64,000 bases of DNA from Blumeriella jaapii (lineage: Eukaryota > Ascomycota > Leotiomycetes > Helotiales > Drepanopezizaceae). Below the pieces are notes generated by a model. The model searched no databases, was not told the origin of the DNA, and was given only the letters and a program-made list of their open reading frames with translations. Shown in pieces: positions 33,339 through 45,403 of the stretch (positions within the stretch are counted from its first letter, which is position 1; each line of letters opens with the position of its first letter). The stretch is taken from positions 1,316,001-1,380,000 of the forward strand of contig VWND01000003.1 in NCBI GenBank assembly GCA_009599575.1. Reading direction: 5' to 3'. The position numbers were made by a program, and so were the translations under genes.

Positions 33339-35443
33339 TCAAAAAAAAAGATCAATTTGATTTCTCTTAAAACCACCACCACGCATCTCATAAGGGGTAC
33401 CTCCGTATACGATCGAACCGGTGTGGATCTCGAGGAGCACATCGTGGTATCGTACCATCCTTGGTAAGTTAGGCAACCCTAATAATCTCATTATGCACGT
33501 TCTACCGCAGTACTCCGCTGATTAGAAGTCAGAGAACTGTCGGGCTATATGAATACAATACCAATTTGTTTGGCTGAGGCCCGTGCAAGCGAGGCGCCCG
33601 ATTTGTTTTTGTTTTTTTCTTTCGCGACCGTTGTGCGTCGGGAGCACGTGGTCCGACGCCGGTAGCGGGAAAGGAGGCATTGAGGGTTTGATCGAGGACT
33701 GACGAAGAGGATGATGAGGAGGATTGCTGCATCAGTCTCAGCTATTTGGTATGGGTTTCAATGCGACTCCCCAACATGCGTCGGGTTACGGACAGGAGTT
33801 ATCTGAATAGAGACTATGCTCTATTACAAGATGAATGGATGCCTTACTTCATCTTCTTTTCGTACTGAAAGGCTTGCCTCCGCGATCTACGTAGAGATGC
33901 TCTCTGTAAACGTTTTTTTACAGAATCCCAATTACCCCTACCAAGATTCCGTTCTCTGGGTCTTGTCCCTAAAACTCTGATAAGAGGAGGACTGAATCCA
34001 GTCGCTAGTTTAAAAGCACAGTTTCTGGGAAGCTGCTGGATAAGAAGTTTGCGGTCGGTCATGTCTAAGTTGTTTATTTCTTGGTGTTTCTATGCCTCCA
34101 GGAGGTTTCAGTCAGACCACCATGCTCTCGACCTTCTCAGTTATTGTGAAGCCAGATTGCGGAGAAATTTACCACTTGACTCTCTCAAATGACTGACGCA
34201 ACGTCTTGTATGTTGTGAGATTCGGACATTGAACGTCGACCCTTGCCAAGTCCTTTGTTTACTACCGAAGCGAGACTCAGGTGCAGAGGACGGATTTGTA
34301 AGTCCACAAAAGATGAACTAAATAGAAACTCCATACACTACTGCTTGGATGTGTAGTACATAATCGACCAGAGAACCTATCTTTCATGCTACGGGAAAGG
34401 CCAGAGAAGTGTTGATCAAATCACATGATATAATCACGTGGGAGTGTGTCACGCTAGGCACCTCTCTTGCATCTACCCTGAACCACTCTGTGGAAACTTT
34501 GATTGCCTACAGCTTACTGAATACAATAAACTTACTGCACAATGCGAGACTCGTTTTCGTCACCCATGTTACGTCACCCGTGTTACCAACACACTCCCAG
34601 GCGCGGGAAGTAGATAAGGAGCTGCCGTCCCTAAGGTCAATTGACACCAAAGTATTTTTGTATGAGGGATCGGATTAAATGGATCAGAAGTGAACTCTTG
34701 CAGAATCAAGTTTGCGCGCAACTACAAGCAAGGGGTTTCTGTTGATCCCATTGTCATTTTGGCCTCGTTTTTTTGTTCACAGTGCTTTCACAGATCATGA
34801 AAAGCTTTTCGGCCCACGAACATTGCGGGTAAATTTTGCAGCTTCTTATTAATCTCCAGGAACTGGTTTCTTAACCCTATCAGGAAGAGTTAGAAGACCA
34901 ACAAGAGCTTTGTGCTGAATCGACATGAGCTTTGTTGACATGATGTCTTTACTATGCTCGCACGTGACTAATCTCTGTTACTGTACTGTATTGTTTATTT
35001 TCTCCTATCTCATCAGCCCTAGCGACACCTTACTTATTTCAATCACAACGCAACGTTATAACCTTGATTATAGCGCTTGCTGTTGCTGTCACAAAGAAGG
35101 AAGGAAAGAGAAAGGGAACTGGGCCATGATAGATTTGTGTGCGTTGTTTATGCCAAGAATATTGGTCATAACGAATATCGGATATATCCTTAATTTGACC
35201 TTTTCTAGGCAAACCTTCATTTGCTCTGCCCACCCCCGGTCAAAACATCGGAAATCCTGGTGGATTCTATTAGAGCAAATTGACTTTTACACCGGGCCGA
35301 AGGGAGATTGTAATGGCGTCGAACTGTAGGGTTGTTTCGTGTCAGATAGGGCCACGATTCAACATGGTCATCAACCTATACCCACCTTCTGCAGTCTTTT
35401 CACGTGGAAATCTGTTGTTAAACACCATTCTTCAACGCATTCA
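33287..35443. other. Intergenic region with a 34-A run
   Basis: An uninterrupted run of 34 A (33303-33336) begins 17 bp after the stop codon of the repeat-protein gene. A minus-strand frame with an ATG at 34062 (72 codons, basic) lacks family features. CACGTG occurs at about 34434 and 34961. No other gene supported. Confidence 0.45.
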
Positions 35444-36828
35444 ATGTTCTCGCCTACCAGAAAATCGATCTTCCGTTCAAAACGCCCACAGTTGATCTTC
35501 GGTGTTGTCATTCTGTATCTTAGCGTTACTCAACTCTTGCTGCCCTCCGATCGCTGGCGAATTCTTTCTGTACTTCGCAGAATCGCGTCAACGAACAATG
35601 CAGGCTGTAGCAATCTGGCTGGGGGTGACCGCATCGTCGTCACGGTCAAGACAGGCGCCACAGAAGCAGTTGAGAAGGTTCCAATACAGTTTAAAACGGC
35701 ACTTCGATGTGTGCCCGCTCAAAACATTCTGTGGTTCTCTGATATGAATCAAAAAATCGATAACCATCATTTGCATGACGCGCTTGACACCATAGAGCCC
35801 TCAATAACATACGGGAACCCGGACTTCGAGATCTATCGCGAACAGCAAAAATTGCAGGATCCACTCCTCATCACAACTCAATTGAGGACCATGAGACACC
35901 CAAAGATGCCCGAGAAGCACGCTGCATGGGTACTCGACAAGTACAAGAACATCCACATCGCGGAGAAAAGTTGGACTATGAAGCCAGATATGGATTGGTA
36001 TCTCCACATCGACGCAGATACGTACGTGGTTTGGTCGAGTTTGCTGTTTTGGCTGCCAACGCTTGACCCTGCAGAGAAGTTTTTCATAGGCTCAAAGGTC
36101 TACCAAGACAATCACGCTTTTGCACATGGCGGAAGTGGGATTCTGTTATCAAAAGCAGCAGCTTATGATCTGGTCGTCGAGCATAATGGCACAGCAGCGC
36201 TCTGGGACCACCGCATGAATCGAGGTCCCTACGGAGATGCCCTTCTGGCTCAAGCCGCGGAAGAGCATGGCCTAAATGTCACGAATGCTTTTCCCATGTT
36301 CCATGGCGAGACTCCGTTTACCGTCTGGTTTCATGCCGCAGTCTGGTGTATGCCAATCGTTACATTCCACCACATCTCGGGCTCTGAGTGGGAACAGTTG
36401 AAGGCGTTCGAAGAGCAGAGAGTCGATCCAAATGTGAGTCAGTAGCACGCGACCTCTCGGATACAATATTGACTCCACACGCGTAGGCTCCGTTGTTATA
36501 TTCAGAGCTATTCAAGGACTTCATCTTTGACTTGATTCCTGATCATGATCTAGAGGATTGGGATAATAGATCTGATGGAAAGGCTCTCCATGAAATTGGA
36601 ACTGCAAGAGATTGCAAGAGAGAATGTGAGGAACGACCTGACTGCATGCAAAGTCTGTACAAGGGAGATACCTGCATGCTGGGGAAGAGTGCAGAAATTG
36701 TATTGGGTACGAAACACGAAGTTTTGAAGGGCGAAAGGACGTGGCGATCTAGCTGGAATAAGGCTAGGATCGCAGAATGGGTTTCGAAGCAGCCGCAGTG
36801 CGAGACCCTCTCGATGCCGAGCCCGTAG
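35444..36828 (+). CDS. GT31-like type II membrane glycosyltransferase (443 aa, two exons)
   Basis: Exons 35444-36433 and 36487-36828 flank a 53-nt intron (donor GTGAGT, acceptor GTAG), in phase 0, giving 1,332 nt. The N-terminus has a short basic cytosolic part then a signal anchor (LIFGVVILYLSVTQLLL, about residues 16-33), so the enzyme should face the Golgi lumen. The catalytic region contains WYLHIDADTYV with the DAD motif at residues 190-192 for metal and nucleotide-sugar binding, then FFIGSKVYQDN and FAHGGSGILLS, the order seen in fungal GT31/fringe-like enzymes. Exon 2 encodes a Cys-rich ARDCKRECEERPDCMQS segment (from about residue 371) like the PAN/apple-type tail found in fungal members. 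It probably adds a sugar to secreted glycans; donor and acceptor are unknown. Confidence 0.87.
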
Positions 36829-37537
36829 CATGACCGCGGATAGAGGAAACATGTACTGAAAATAATGCGATTTCAACTTGGAAGTGTCCCCCTAAGGTGA
36901 CCTGAAGAATGTGTACAGGTTCGTCTCGTCCTCGTTTCGGTACCTTCGGTTATCCAAAAGGTCTAAACAATGATTGATTAGCAGTTAATAATTACAGAAG
37001 CGCAGGTGATCAGTGATCAAGAATTTTTCTTATCCGGGCCCACGCTTAATTTCTCGAATCGAGTCATCAATCTTGCTTGATGTTAAAAAGAATTCTATTG
37101 GTGATTGAGCACAGTATATGAATTACGTCAAGAGCTTTACTTCTTGTTTTGTTTTATCCCAGATAGAAATTTCAGTAACTGTAGCACAGCGCCGTTTGGT
37201 AAATAGTCATACAACACTGGGAATTCGATCCTGTCTCAAATGTAGCAGTCTTGGATCCTTGATGCGCGGATTGCCAACATTGCTCAAATTGTGTGGTCCA
37301 AAGCTCAGGCTACAAGTAAGCTAAAAAGTATCACAATACCACTGAGTTATTTACACCGCAGAATAATTATAGAAAATATCATACAAGACTTCTTATAATT
37401 AACAAGTTCTTAGTGACAGCTCAAAGATGGTTGTTGGTTGTAGGAAGATTTGACTCGTTTGCTCCTTTATCGGCTCCTTTCGAACACCACTTTCTTCCTA
37501 GCTGACTAGAAACAGTTGTTGACAAACATATCATATA
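36829..37537. other. Intergenic region, no supported gene
   Basis: AT-rich sequence between convergent genes. Nothing recognisable. Confidence 0.45.
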
Positions 37538-38339
37538 TCACAATACTGCCATAACTCCCAGCACACCAGCTACTCCAGCCAAGCTTGCTGCCATACCGCC
37601 TGGAATGCGAGGAGCAGCAAGACCAGGAGTATCCGTAGACAGTGTAGCGGTACCGCTGGCCGTTGATGATGTAGCATCTGACACCGAAGCCGAGGAAGTC
37701 ACGCGTCCGCTCGTGATCGTACTTCCGCTTGCTGACCCAGTCTCTGTATGTCTAGTCGTCACACTTCCGGTAGAGGCTGCAGAAGTAGGTCCAGCGCTAC
37801 AGGGGGCCGGGAGGTCGGCTTTGAGAGACCTGATTAGCCGATGCTCTGTGTACTGGAAGATAGATGATCTACTTACTCGCACCATCAAGTCCAATTTCAG
37901 AGAAATGTTCCGAATACCAGCTTCCGATTGCTGTTTCGTAACTGGATAAGGCACTTTTAACATCTCCTGGGAGAGAGTTGTACCCTGAGACAGGGGTTGT
38001 TAGTCGCCAATCGAGGAGATACAGCCAAGCATCGGGCTGATAGCAGAGGTCCAATCACTTACATCCGGACGCAGAAGTCGGGATACACCCGAAGCCCGTT
38101 GAAGACAAATCAGAAGATGGGACTGCGGTTTCAAGTACAGAAAGAACAGAGCCTGGAAGAGTGGGCATGTCGGATATAACGTCGAGTAACGAGGAGAACC
38201 CAGGGATCTCAGAGGCATCACCGGCGAGATCCCTTGGGAAAGAGCTCGGGTCAAGTGTTACCTGAGCTAAAGGGGCTGGAACCGGGTCTGCGAGGATTGC
38301 AGCGGCAGGAATAAGGATGAGCAAAGCCCTGGAAATCAT
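37538..38339 (-). CDS. Secreted GPI-anchored-type cell-surface protein (221 aa, three exons)
   Basis: Exons 38339-38063, 37984-37877 and 37818-37538 (introns 78 and 58 nt with GTAAGT donors) total 666 nt in frame. MISRALLILIPAAAILADPVPAP is a signal peptide. The middle carries a helical SLPGDVKSALSSYETAIGSWYSEHF segment and few cysteines, so it is not a CFEM protein. A Ser/Thr-rich region of about 60 residues, probably O-mannosylated, precedes a C-terminal small-residue site and hydrophobic tail (MAASLAGVAGVLGVMAVL) with the usual features of GPI-anchor addition. Expected location: plasma membrane or cell wall. No enzyme domain recognised. A second possible donor (GTAGAT) for intron 2 would change only a few residues. 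Confidence 0.8.
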
Positions 38340-41300
38340 TTGGGTCGAGTGATAGTGGCACTGTGGTAAGAAATTTCCGATCTCCTTAAAGTGGGGATTG
38401 TCGCGGTGATGAATATAAAAAGGGGATAAGACCAAAACAGACAGAACTTGAACAAGAAAATATATTTGAGGAGATGACACGGGAACCCAGGCAGCTGAAA
38501 AGTGATAGTGTTTGTCAAACAATCGTGAATTCAGGAGAACGATCGACAAACACCTGTCTCAGCCTAGCGAGATTGAAATGGCGCTTATTGGACGCGAGAT
38601 TCGGTGGTAACTAACTAACTAACTAGTCAACTAACTAATGGACAGTGAAATTTCGGAACCATTCGGCCGGGTCGTAGCTGAGGCTGAGAGTTGAATTACA
38701 TGGAGGCTGAAAACCCAGTGACAACAATGCCACCTTTTGTAACCAACATCGGATCACATGTATGACGTGAGACCAGCCGTTCATCTTGTTGTCCTGATTA
38801 TCCGCAAGTATAGAAATTGCATTCTGTTGTCGTTGATTTTGAATCTGTCTAGAAGGTGGCACTGTTTGCTACTAGACGAAGATAGGAAGTGCAGGGGCAG
38901 GAACAGCAAACCTCATAGCGTACGTACAACAGCGCAATGCCGTAACCTAACGAAAGTGTCCCGCAGCGGGAAAGGAGGCAGAGAAATGCTTGGGAGACAA
39001 TATTCAGACCCGCTATAAGATGTTTCAACAACACATCTAAAGCCAGCTCAATGATATTCAATCACATGATGTTCAAATTGGCGCAATGACAGTCAAAAAC
39101 TTAGTGACAGCAAAAAAATTATTGAGAACGTGATCTCGATATCTGAACCTCCACGGAATAACTTAAGTTTCGCATCAACGCCAGCATAGGGCCAAAGGCA
39201 AAATTTGATGCCGCTAAACCACAACAAACGAGAACAAGAGATCCATTGAGGGAACCATGTAAACTAACTTGACCGCTATGGGTTCAGTCTCCATGTAAGG
39301 ATGTGGGCTTTTATACATGGGTAGTTGTGTCACTACGGCCATGTGGTTTGGTGACTCAGACATTTTTGTCATTCACTCCCTGACTCGGCAAGCTGTTTGG
39401 AAAGAACCCTCGAGGTGAGTAGTCGGATCTAAAATGAGTCAATTCGGTGCAGAGACTCTATCCTTGATTCACCGTATAATAGTAGGGAAGTGCGGAAGTA
39501 GGCTCTCCTGACTTGACAGAGAAAGTAGCGCTAGTGTACTCAAGACCTACTTATGTAAGTCATACCTCTTCTAAGGAAAAAAAATGTACAAAATTGTGAA
39601 ATGATATATCACGTTCCAATCACGTGTTGCTGTGTTGTCACGGTCTCATCACCAGACTGATCTTATCGCGCATACACCTTGTATTCTAGAACTCGCAACT
39701 TCTCAAATTAGAACTTCGTAGTCAATGTAAACCACCAAGACCTCTTGCTCTTGAGCACCCTGACACAAATTGTAATTAAAAAAATTGCAAGAACAACAAA
39801 TCCATTTTCACATGGGCTGGAAACAGCAGTAAGTACTAACCATTTTCGAAATTAGATTCTCTGAATAACATATATTTGAAAGGATTTGCTATCTCTAGGA
39901 CGGAAAGGTATTTCCCGATCAAAAAGCAACGGATCGTGTTGGAAGATCGATGGATGACAGTGAATAACTCTTTGACAACTTTAGACAAAGCACAAGTAGG
40001 AGCATACATACTAAACAAATCTGAATCGTAGATTCAAACTCGAGGCTGGAACTAGATTGATGGCAATCTTTTTTGCCTTCTTGGTTTTGTTATAGGATAC
40101 TGAATGGCTTTGCTGCAACTATAGAGATCAGACCCTGCTGATCTTGCAAAATCTTGTCTATTGCGCGAGGTTTGATGATTTTGGATTTCTAGAGGCCTAA
40201 TCGATCCTTATGAATATTCTCGATTTCAACCTGAGGCCATCGAATACTCTTTTATAACTAGCGAAAAGGTAAGTTAGACGCTAAGTTGCAAGTAGACTTA
40301 TACAAGTGATACTGAATGCAAATGCATACTGCCAGTCACGGATTCGGCTCAAGTAGGCAGGTGCCCTGGTGTCGTCGAAGATAAATAAAACCCTAAGTCA
40401 CCCTGTTATCATATCAAGCACAAACAAAAGCTATAGATCTTTGGCCTTATAGGCAGAAAAGACGGCAATGCAAAAGTTTTGCAATTCACCGTCTTATTTG
40501 TTTTGGACTGCGATGCTTATTTGTTCCTCTCAGACCTACGCGTGATACAAGTTTCGAGATTTAGAAATAGCAAGTACACAGTCTTCGAAATTAATAATTA
40601 CAATACTAGTAAAAACCGACGGCAATAGAGAATCGTGACAGAGGTTGTCTACTATAGGAATAGCAATGTCTGCCGTAAGAAAAAGTAGGATAATTAGAGC
40701 CAGACCGGTCAAAGTATTCTGATATGCTTTGATCCGCCAGCATCTTTGTTTCTCCTATCTGATCTTCTCCAGGTCAAGAACGGATGATTTGAAGAAGAAA
40801 CGGATTTACAGTAGGTCGCCTGCTTAGAAAAAAGAATCAGCAGTCTAACAAAAGGGTGCTTTTACCTCGCGGGTGGATCACCGCTTTAAAGTAATACAAC
40901 AAGCTATTCTACTTCCTGTGTTATCTACTATGGTCCTAATCTCAAACCAAATTTTCCTTTTGAGACAGCTGAAAAGGAAAGGAGTCGAAGACAGGTTCAG
41001 GCACAGATGTACTACAGTACTATCCAGCGTGAAATATCCAGTTAGCAGATCGCTTTCCTACAACCCGCTTCTAGAGAATAACCGCTGGAAAATGCTGGAG
41101 GATAACAGAAAAGATTGTATAAAACACGGGAAGAAACAGGAATTTGTTAACAGGCAGAGAGAAAGAGAGAGAAAGAAGCGCAAGTGGACTACAGGCTACT
41201 TTAGCGGAGAAACGGGAAAAAGAAAAGTGAAATTCAAAAACATCATAATATCAACGACTTTTGAAAGTCGCAATGCACTTAAGAATCGCAGTAAAAAAAC

Positions 41301-42364
41301 TCACTGGTAATAAATCCCAATTTGCATCCAGTCCAGCTCCTTCAGCACCAAGCTTATACCTGTGCTATTTCTCAATTAATTTCTACACATTTTGAAACCC
41401 AATTATTCTTTGGGGAAAATACCAACGTTGCTTCTCGCCAAAGCGTTCAGCTCGTCTGACCCTTGTACAGTATAGAATCTACTGACTCGGAATACAATTT
41501 GTCGACTCGAGCCTCCTGGGGTTTTTTTTTTTAAAAGGAACCTGGACACGGAGACAAAGCCGGGAAACGACGCGCATAGCGCAGCAATACCATATCGACT
41601 TCCACCGTGGACAAAGCGGTAAAAAGTATAGGGACGAAACCAAAGGACCAAAAAGTGCATGGATTGTGATTTGGAAGCAGAAATTCACCAACGATCCGAA
41701 TAAACCCTATGGTGGACTCGTTCGAAACTCCGGATCGAATCCACGAGTTCGATTAAAACTTGGTCTTGTTTCTAACCAAATCTATGGATGGATTTATTTT
41801 AGATTCGCTGAACAACTCCGTCGGCGGGAAACTGTTTGAACAGATGAACTACAAGTTGCAGCGAGGTACAGTATGTTAGCATTCTACTGCGAACTCGGAA
41901 GGTTGAAGAAGAACAAAAACACCATGTAATACGAAATAGCGCATTTTCTGGAAATATATTTTTTACCCAGAAAAAAAAACACGTGTTGACTAAATTCTTA
42001 GATTATGAAAGGTGCAAAAAGATTGCGATAAGCTACTTGGCCAGCTATCAGAAATCTTTGCCAGCCACCTGTCTGTGAAAAGAAAATTGTAAATTGATTG
42101 AAAAAAAAAAAAAAACCGGGTTGGATAACACGGGAGAGCTCGCGGACGGATGTTCCGCTTAAGGCGGATGTATTTTTACTTCTGAGGACTAAACCACGAA
42201 CGAACCCGCGGATTGACACACTAGCGGACACTACATGTAAAAGAGACATGTAATCCGATCATTTCCACTACGCCGTGTGTATGTACCTATGCAACCCCGT
42301 GTGCCCGCTTTCAAAACGCCCGCCCAATGCCTCAACGCCATCGCGTTCCAAACCCAGACCCTTC
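38340..42364. other. 4-kb AT-rich gene desert
   Basis: The longest stretch without a supported gene. It contains a TAAC microsatellite (38609-38637) and is moderately AT-rich but not RIP-saturated. The longest frame (40873-41310, plus) begins with GTG, is Lys/Arg-rich and lacks any domain. Around 41400-42250 GC rises, with A runs at 42099-42113. It may contain old decayed repeats that cannot be identified by eye. Confidence 0.45.
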
Positions 42365-43390
42365 CTAATCCGCGATCTTTTTCTTCCTCCCCCGACCCTT
42401 CTTGACCTTTTTCTCTTCTTCGCTACTCGCGCTGTCCGCGCCGTCCCTCTCGCTCTTCTCCGCCCCCTTGCGCTTCTTGGGTCCCTCCCCGCCCGCGCCC
42501 TCCTGCGCTTCGCCAATCTTGCCCACGATCTCGGCCAGGAAGTCGAACTGCTCCGGCGCGCCCAGCACCACGCTCTTCAGGTGCTGCGCCGTCACCTTCT
42601 TGCCGCCCTTCTCCTTCGCCTTGTCCGCCGCGCCACCCACCAGGGCGATCATGAAGAGCTCCAGGGCCTTGGACACCGCGACCGGTGTGACTTGCGCCAC
42701 CTTGCCCACCTCTTCGTCGGCCTGCATGATGCGCTTGATGCGGGCGACGGGGAACTTGGTCTTGATCTCGATATTGAGCGGGTTGGGGTCTTTGTAGGTC
42801 GGGGCGGGCGCATGGGCTTGCATGGTCGCGGAGCTCGAGGCGTGGGTCGACATGCCGCCGCGTGGCTGGGGCGGCGAGGTGATGTACTCTTGCTCGTGGT
42901 AATGCTCCTGCCCCTGCTCCTGCTCGTGCTCGTGCTCGTGCTCGCTCGGCTCGAGGTCGTCGTTGTAGGAAGGGATATTGTTCCGCGCGCGGCGCTGCGG
43001 ACGTTGGGAGGGTGGTTGGAAGAACTGAGACTCGAGGGGGGCGTGTTGTTGTGGTTGTTGTTGTAGTTGTTGCTGTTGCTGCTGCTGGCCAGCTCGGGGG
43101 TTGGAGAATGAACGGTTCATTGGGAGAGGAGGAATGGGTGGCATGTACAGCGCGGACACGGCTCCGTACTCTGCCAAGTCAGAGGCGCGGTCAAGGGCGC
43201 GCGCGTCGTAGGTGTAGTTCTGGTTCTGGTTCTGGTGCTGATGCTGATGCTGATGCTGATTCTGCGAGTGATTCTGGTTCTGATTCTGCGCGTACGCGGC
43301 GTTGTTGTAGGCTTGTTGTGTTTTGGCGGGCGACGAGCAAAAGCTCGACAGGTCTGGGCTCTGCGGTGCATATGTATCGTGACTGTCCAT
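42365..43390 (-). CDS. bur6: Negative cofactor 2 alpha subunit (NC2-alpha/DRAP1, Bur6), 341 aa
   Basis: Single exon from the ATG at 43390. The first two thirds is low complexity: [18 protein letters not shown], a Gln run, and a [11 protein letters not shown] stretch. A histone fold follows at about residues 210-300, with [41 protein letters not shown] and [19 protein letters not shown], which matches the H2A-like NC2-alpha family (the KFP-x-ARIKKIMQ-x-DEE-x-GKV signature). The C-terminus is a Lys/Arg/Glu-rich tail with probable nuclear localisation signals. NC2-alpha pairs with NC2-beta (Ncb2) on TBP and blocks TFIIA and TFIIB entry, repressing or tuning RNA polymerase II initiation. Yeast Bur6 is about 140 residues, so the Gln/His-rich extension is an addition. 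Confidence 0.9.
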   Translation of the reverse strand: MDSHDTYAPQSPDLSSFCSSPAKTQQAYNNAAYAQNQNQNHSQNQHQHQHQHQNQNQNYTYDARALDRASDLAEYGAVSALYMPPIPPLPMNRSFSNPRAGQQQQQQQLQQQPQQHAPLESQFFQPPSQRPQRRARNNIPSYNDDLEPSEHEHEHEQEQGQEHYHEQEYITSPPQPRGGMSTHASSSATMQAHAPAPTYKDPNPLNIEIKTKFPVARIKRIMQADEEVGKVAQVTPVAVSKALELFMIALVGGAADKAKEKGGKKVTAQHLKSVVLGAPEQFDFLAEIVGKIGEAQEGAGGEGPKKRKGAEKSERDGADSASSEEEKKVKKGRGRKKKIAD

Positions 43391-45403
43391 CGCGCTGGTG
43401 TTCTGCCCGACCCGAAGCGGAGGCGGTGGCCGTGGGGGCTAGGCGGGGCTAGGCGATCAAGCCAAGGAAAAGGATGCCTGAGGTGTTGAAGGCATGCATT
43501 TCTAAGTTTTCGAGCGTTCGAAATTCTCGCCGACTCTCCACGCGGGGCAGGACCGGCATTTTGTATCCGCATGTGCAATCCTTCCTTCCTTATATACTCG
43601 CTTCTCGGGCGCGCGCCAGGGGTCGCCGCGCTGGGCCACATCGGGCCTAGCGCTGCAAGGGCCCCAGCTTCCCCTTGACCGGACTTTCTGCACCTTCGGA
43701 ACTCTTGCACTCTTGAACCTCTTGACCCTCTTGAGCCTCATGAACCTCTCGAACCTCGTGAACCTCGTGAACCTCTCGAGCCTGCGGAAGCTCCTGAAGC
43801 TCCCTCGTCCACGTCGTCCATCAACGTCGTCGACGCACCCATACCACGCCCCACGCCCCACGCCTTCTCCTCGCCCGCAGGCCGTGCGAATCGCCTCTCG
43901 AGCTGCGAGCGCGTGTGGTGAGCCTGCCGGCTGGCTCACTTGTCGTGTGCTCCGTACTCGCCCGCCACGAGTCATCGTCCATCCGGTGCCTTCGACAAGC
44001 CTCATCGCTGCTACGTCATCTTATCATCTTCCGATGCTGCTTGATTTCCTTTCATGTTGCGTCTCTCCGTTCGCGTCCTCGAGTCGCATTCTTGCGCCTC
44101 CTCTCGGCACCAGTTGAGTGATGATAACAAGGAGCCAGCCTACCTAAACCACTCGGCCGACCGGCAGCTGCCCGGGCCCGAAGCCTCTGCCTCGCGGTGT
44201 GACGGTTCCTACTCGGGTGGCGTGGCTTATGATGGAAAAACCACTTGATCTAATCTGACAACTGCTGGGACTCGGCTGCGGCACGAATTTTCTTGGCTTG
44301 GTGCGACCGTCGCGCGACTCTGTTTGGCGTGAGATCAGCTCGTGACTCGAGCTCTTCTGCCGGAGAGAAGCGCGGACCTTTTCACCCTGGGCGAGATCAG
44401 ACCATTTCTGCTCAAAGGCCTGCGAAATGGATTCCTATCTGTTGACTTATAGCTAGACAGTCAGTCGGCAATGATTCGAGTTTCGGTTGCTATGGCTATG
44501 GCTACGTCGCTGCTTCGCAGGCTCGACGCCGTGCTGGTACTTGTCAGACGTAGCTGTTTCAGCATTTTGTTTTGTTGCACGTCGACATTTTGCCCTCGGT
44601 TCTACCTGGCTGGCATGCTTTTGTTTCCGCATCTTCTTCCCTGGCTTTTCTTCCCGGACCTCGGGAGTAGGAGGCTGTTTACCGGGTTCATGGCGTCCCG
44701 TCGTGTTGAGGGAGTTACGATGCCGGACAAGTATCTTCTTATGCGTTCGCTTCCAGGGCAGAAAACAGACTCGAGATTCTAAGTGGTAAGTTTCAGTCGG
44801 TGGTGTGGTTTTTGGTCTTCGTGTTTGATAGCTCTTGCTTTTCCGCACAGATATGCCCCCGGCTCTCGAGTTCCAACCGCGCTTTCTTTCTTCCTTCCCT
44901 CGTATGTTTCCACAGGCATAGATTTGCTGTCAATTCGTTGCTACGATCGATCCCACTCACCATCTCAACTCAATAGGTGGACTGTTGGCACGACCGCACC
45001 TAGCCGCCCAGATCTTGATTTTTTCTTCTTGCAAATTGTCAATCGTATCTATTCGATACAAATCAGTATCCTACGTCGTCTAGTGCACTTGATGACTTTG
45101 TTGCATGTCGAATGTCTTATCCAATCGATATAGAGGGATCTGTCGGGTCTCAGAAGCAGAGTAGCGCACATGGATATACAATTTTGTTTGCTTTCACCCA
45201 CCGTTCTCCTGCTTCAGTACGAATTCTGTCGAAATCAAGGTTGAGACGGCAGCCTAAATTAAACATATATCTGCGGAATTGTTGCCATCCGTGTATTTTT
45301 CTCGTCCGCGAACAAGTGAAGCGGCTACTTCAAATCAAACATACTTCACATTATCGATACAATACAGATATGAGGTACATTTAACCAAACCCTCCCCCAG
45401 ATC
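43391..45403. other. Promoter region of the NC2-alpha gene and long spacer
   Basis: At 43700-43795 a degenerate 9-12-bp tandem repeat (variants of CTCGTGAAC/CTCTTGAAC) runs for about ten copies in the upstream region of the NC2-alpha gene. The remainder has overlapping open frames without domains. Confidence 0.45.

Noticed and set aside
40873..41310. 145-codon Lys/Arg-rich plus-strand frame
   Set aside because: It begins with GTG, not ATG, lies in the AT-rich desert, and matches no family. The basic composition follows from A/G-rich sequence.
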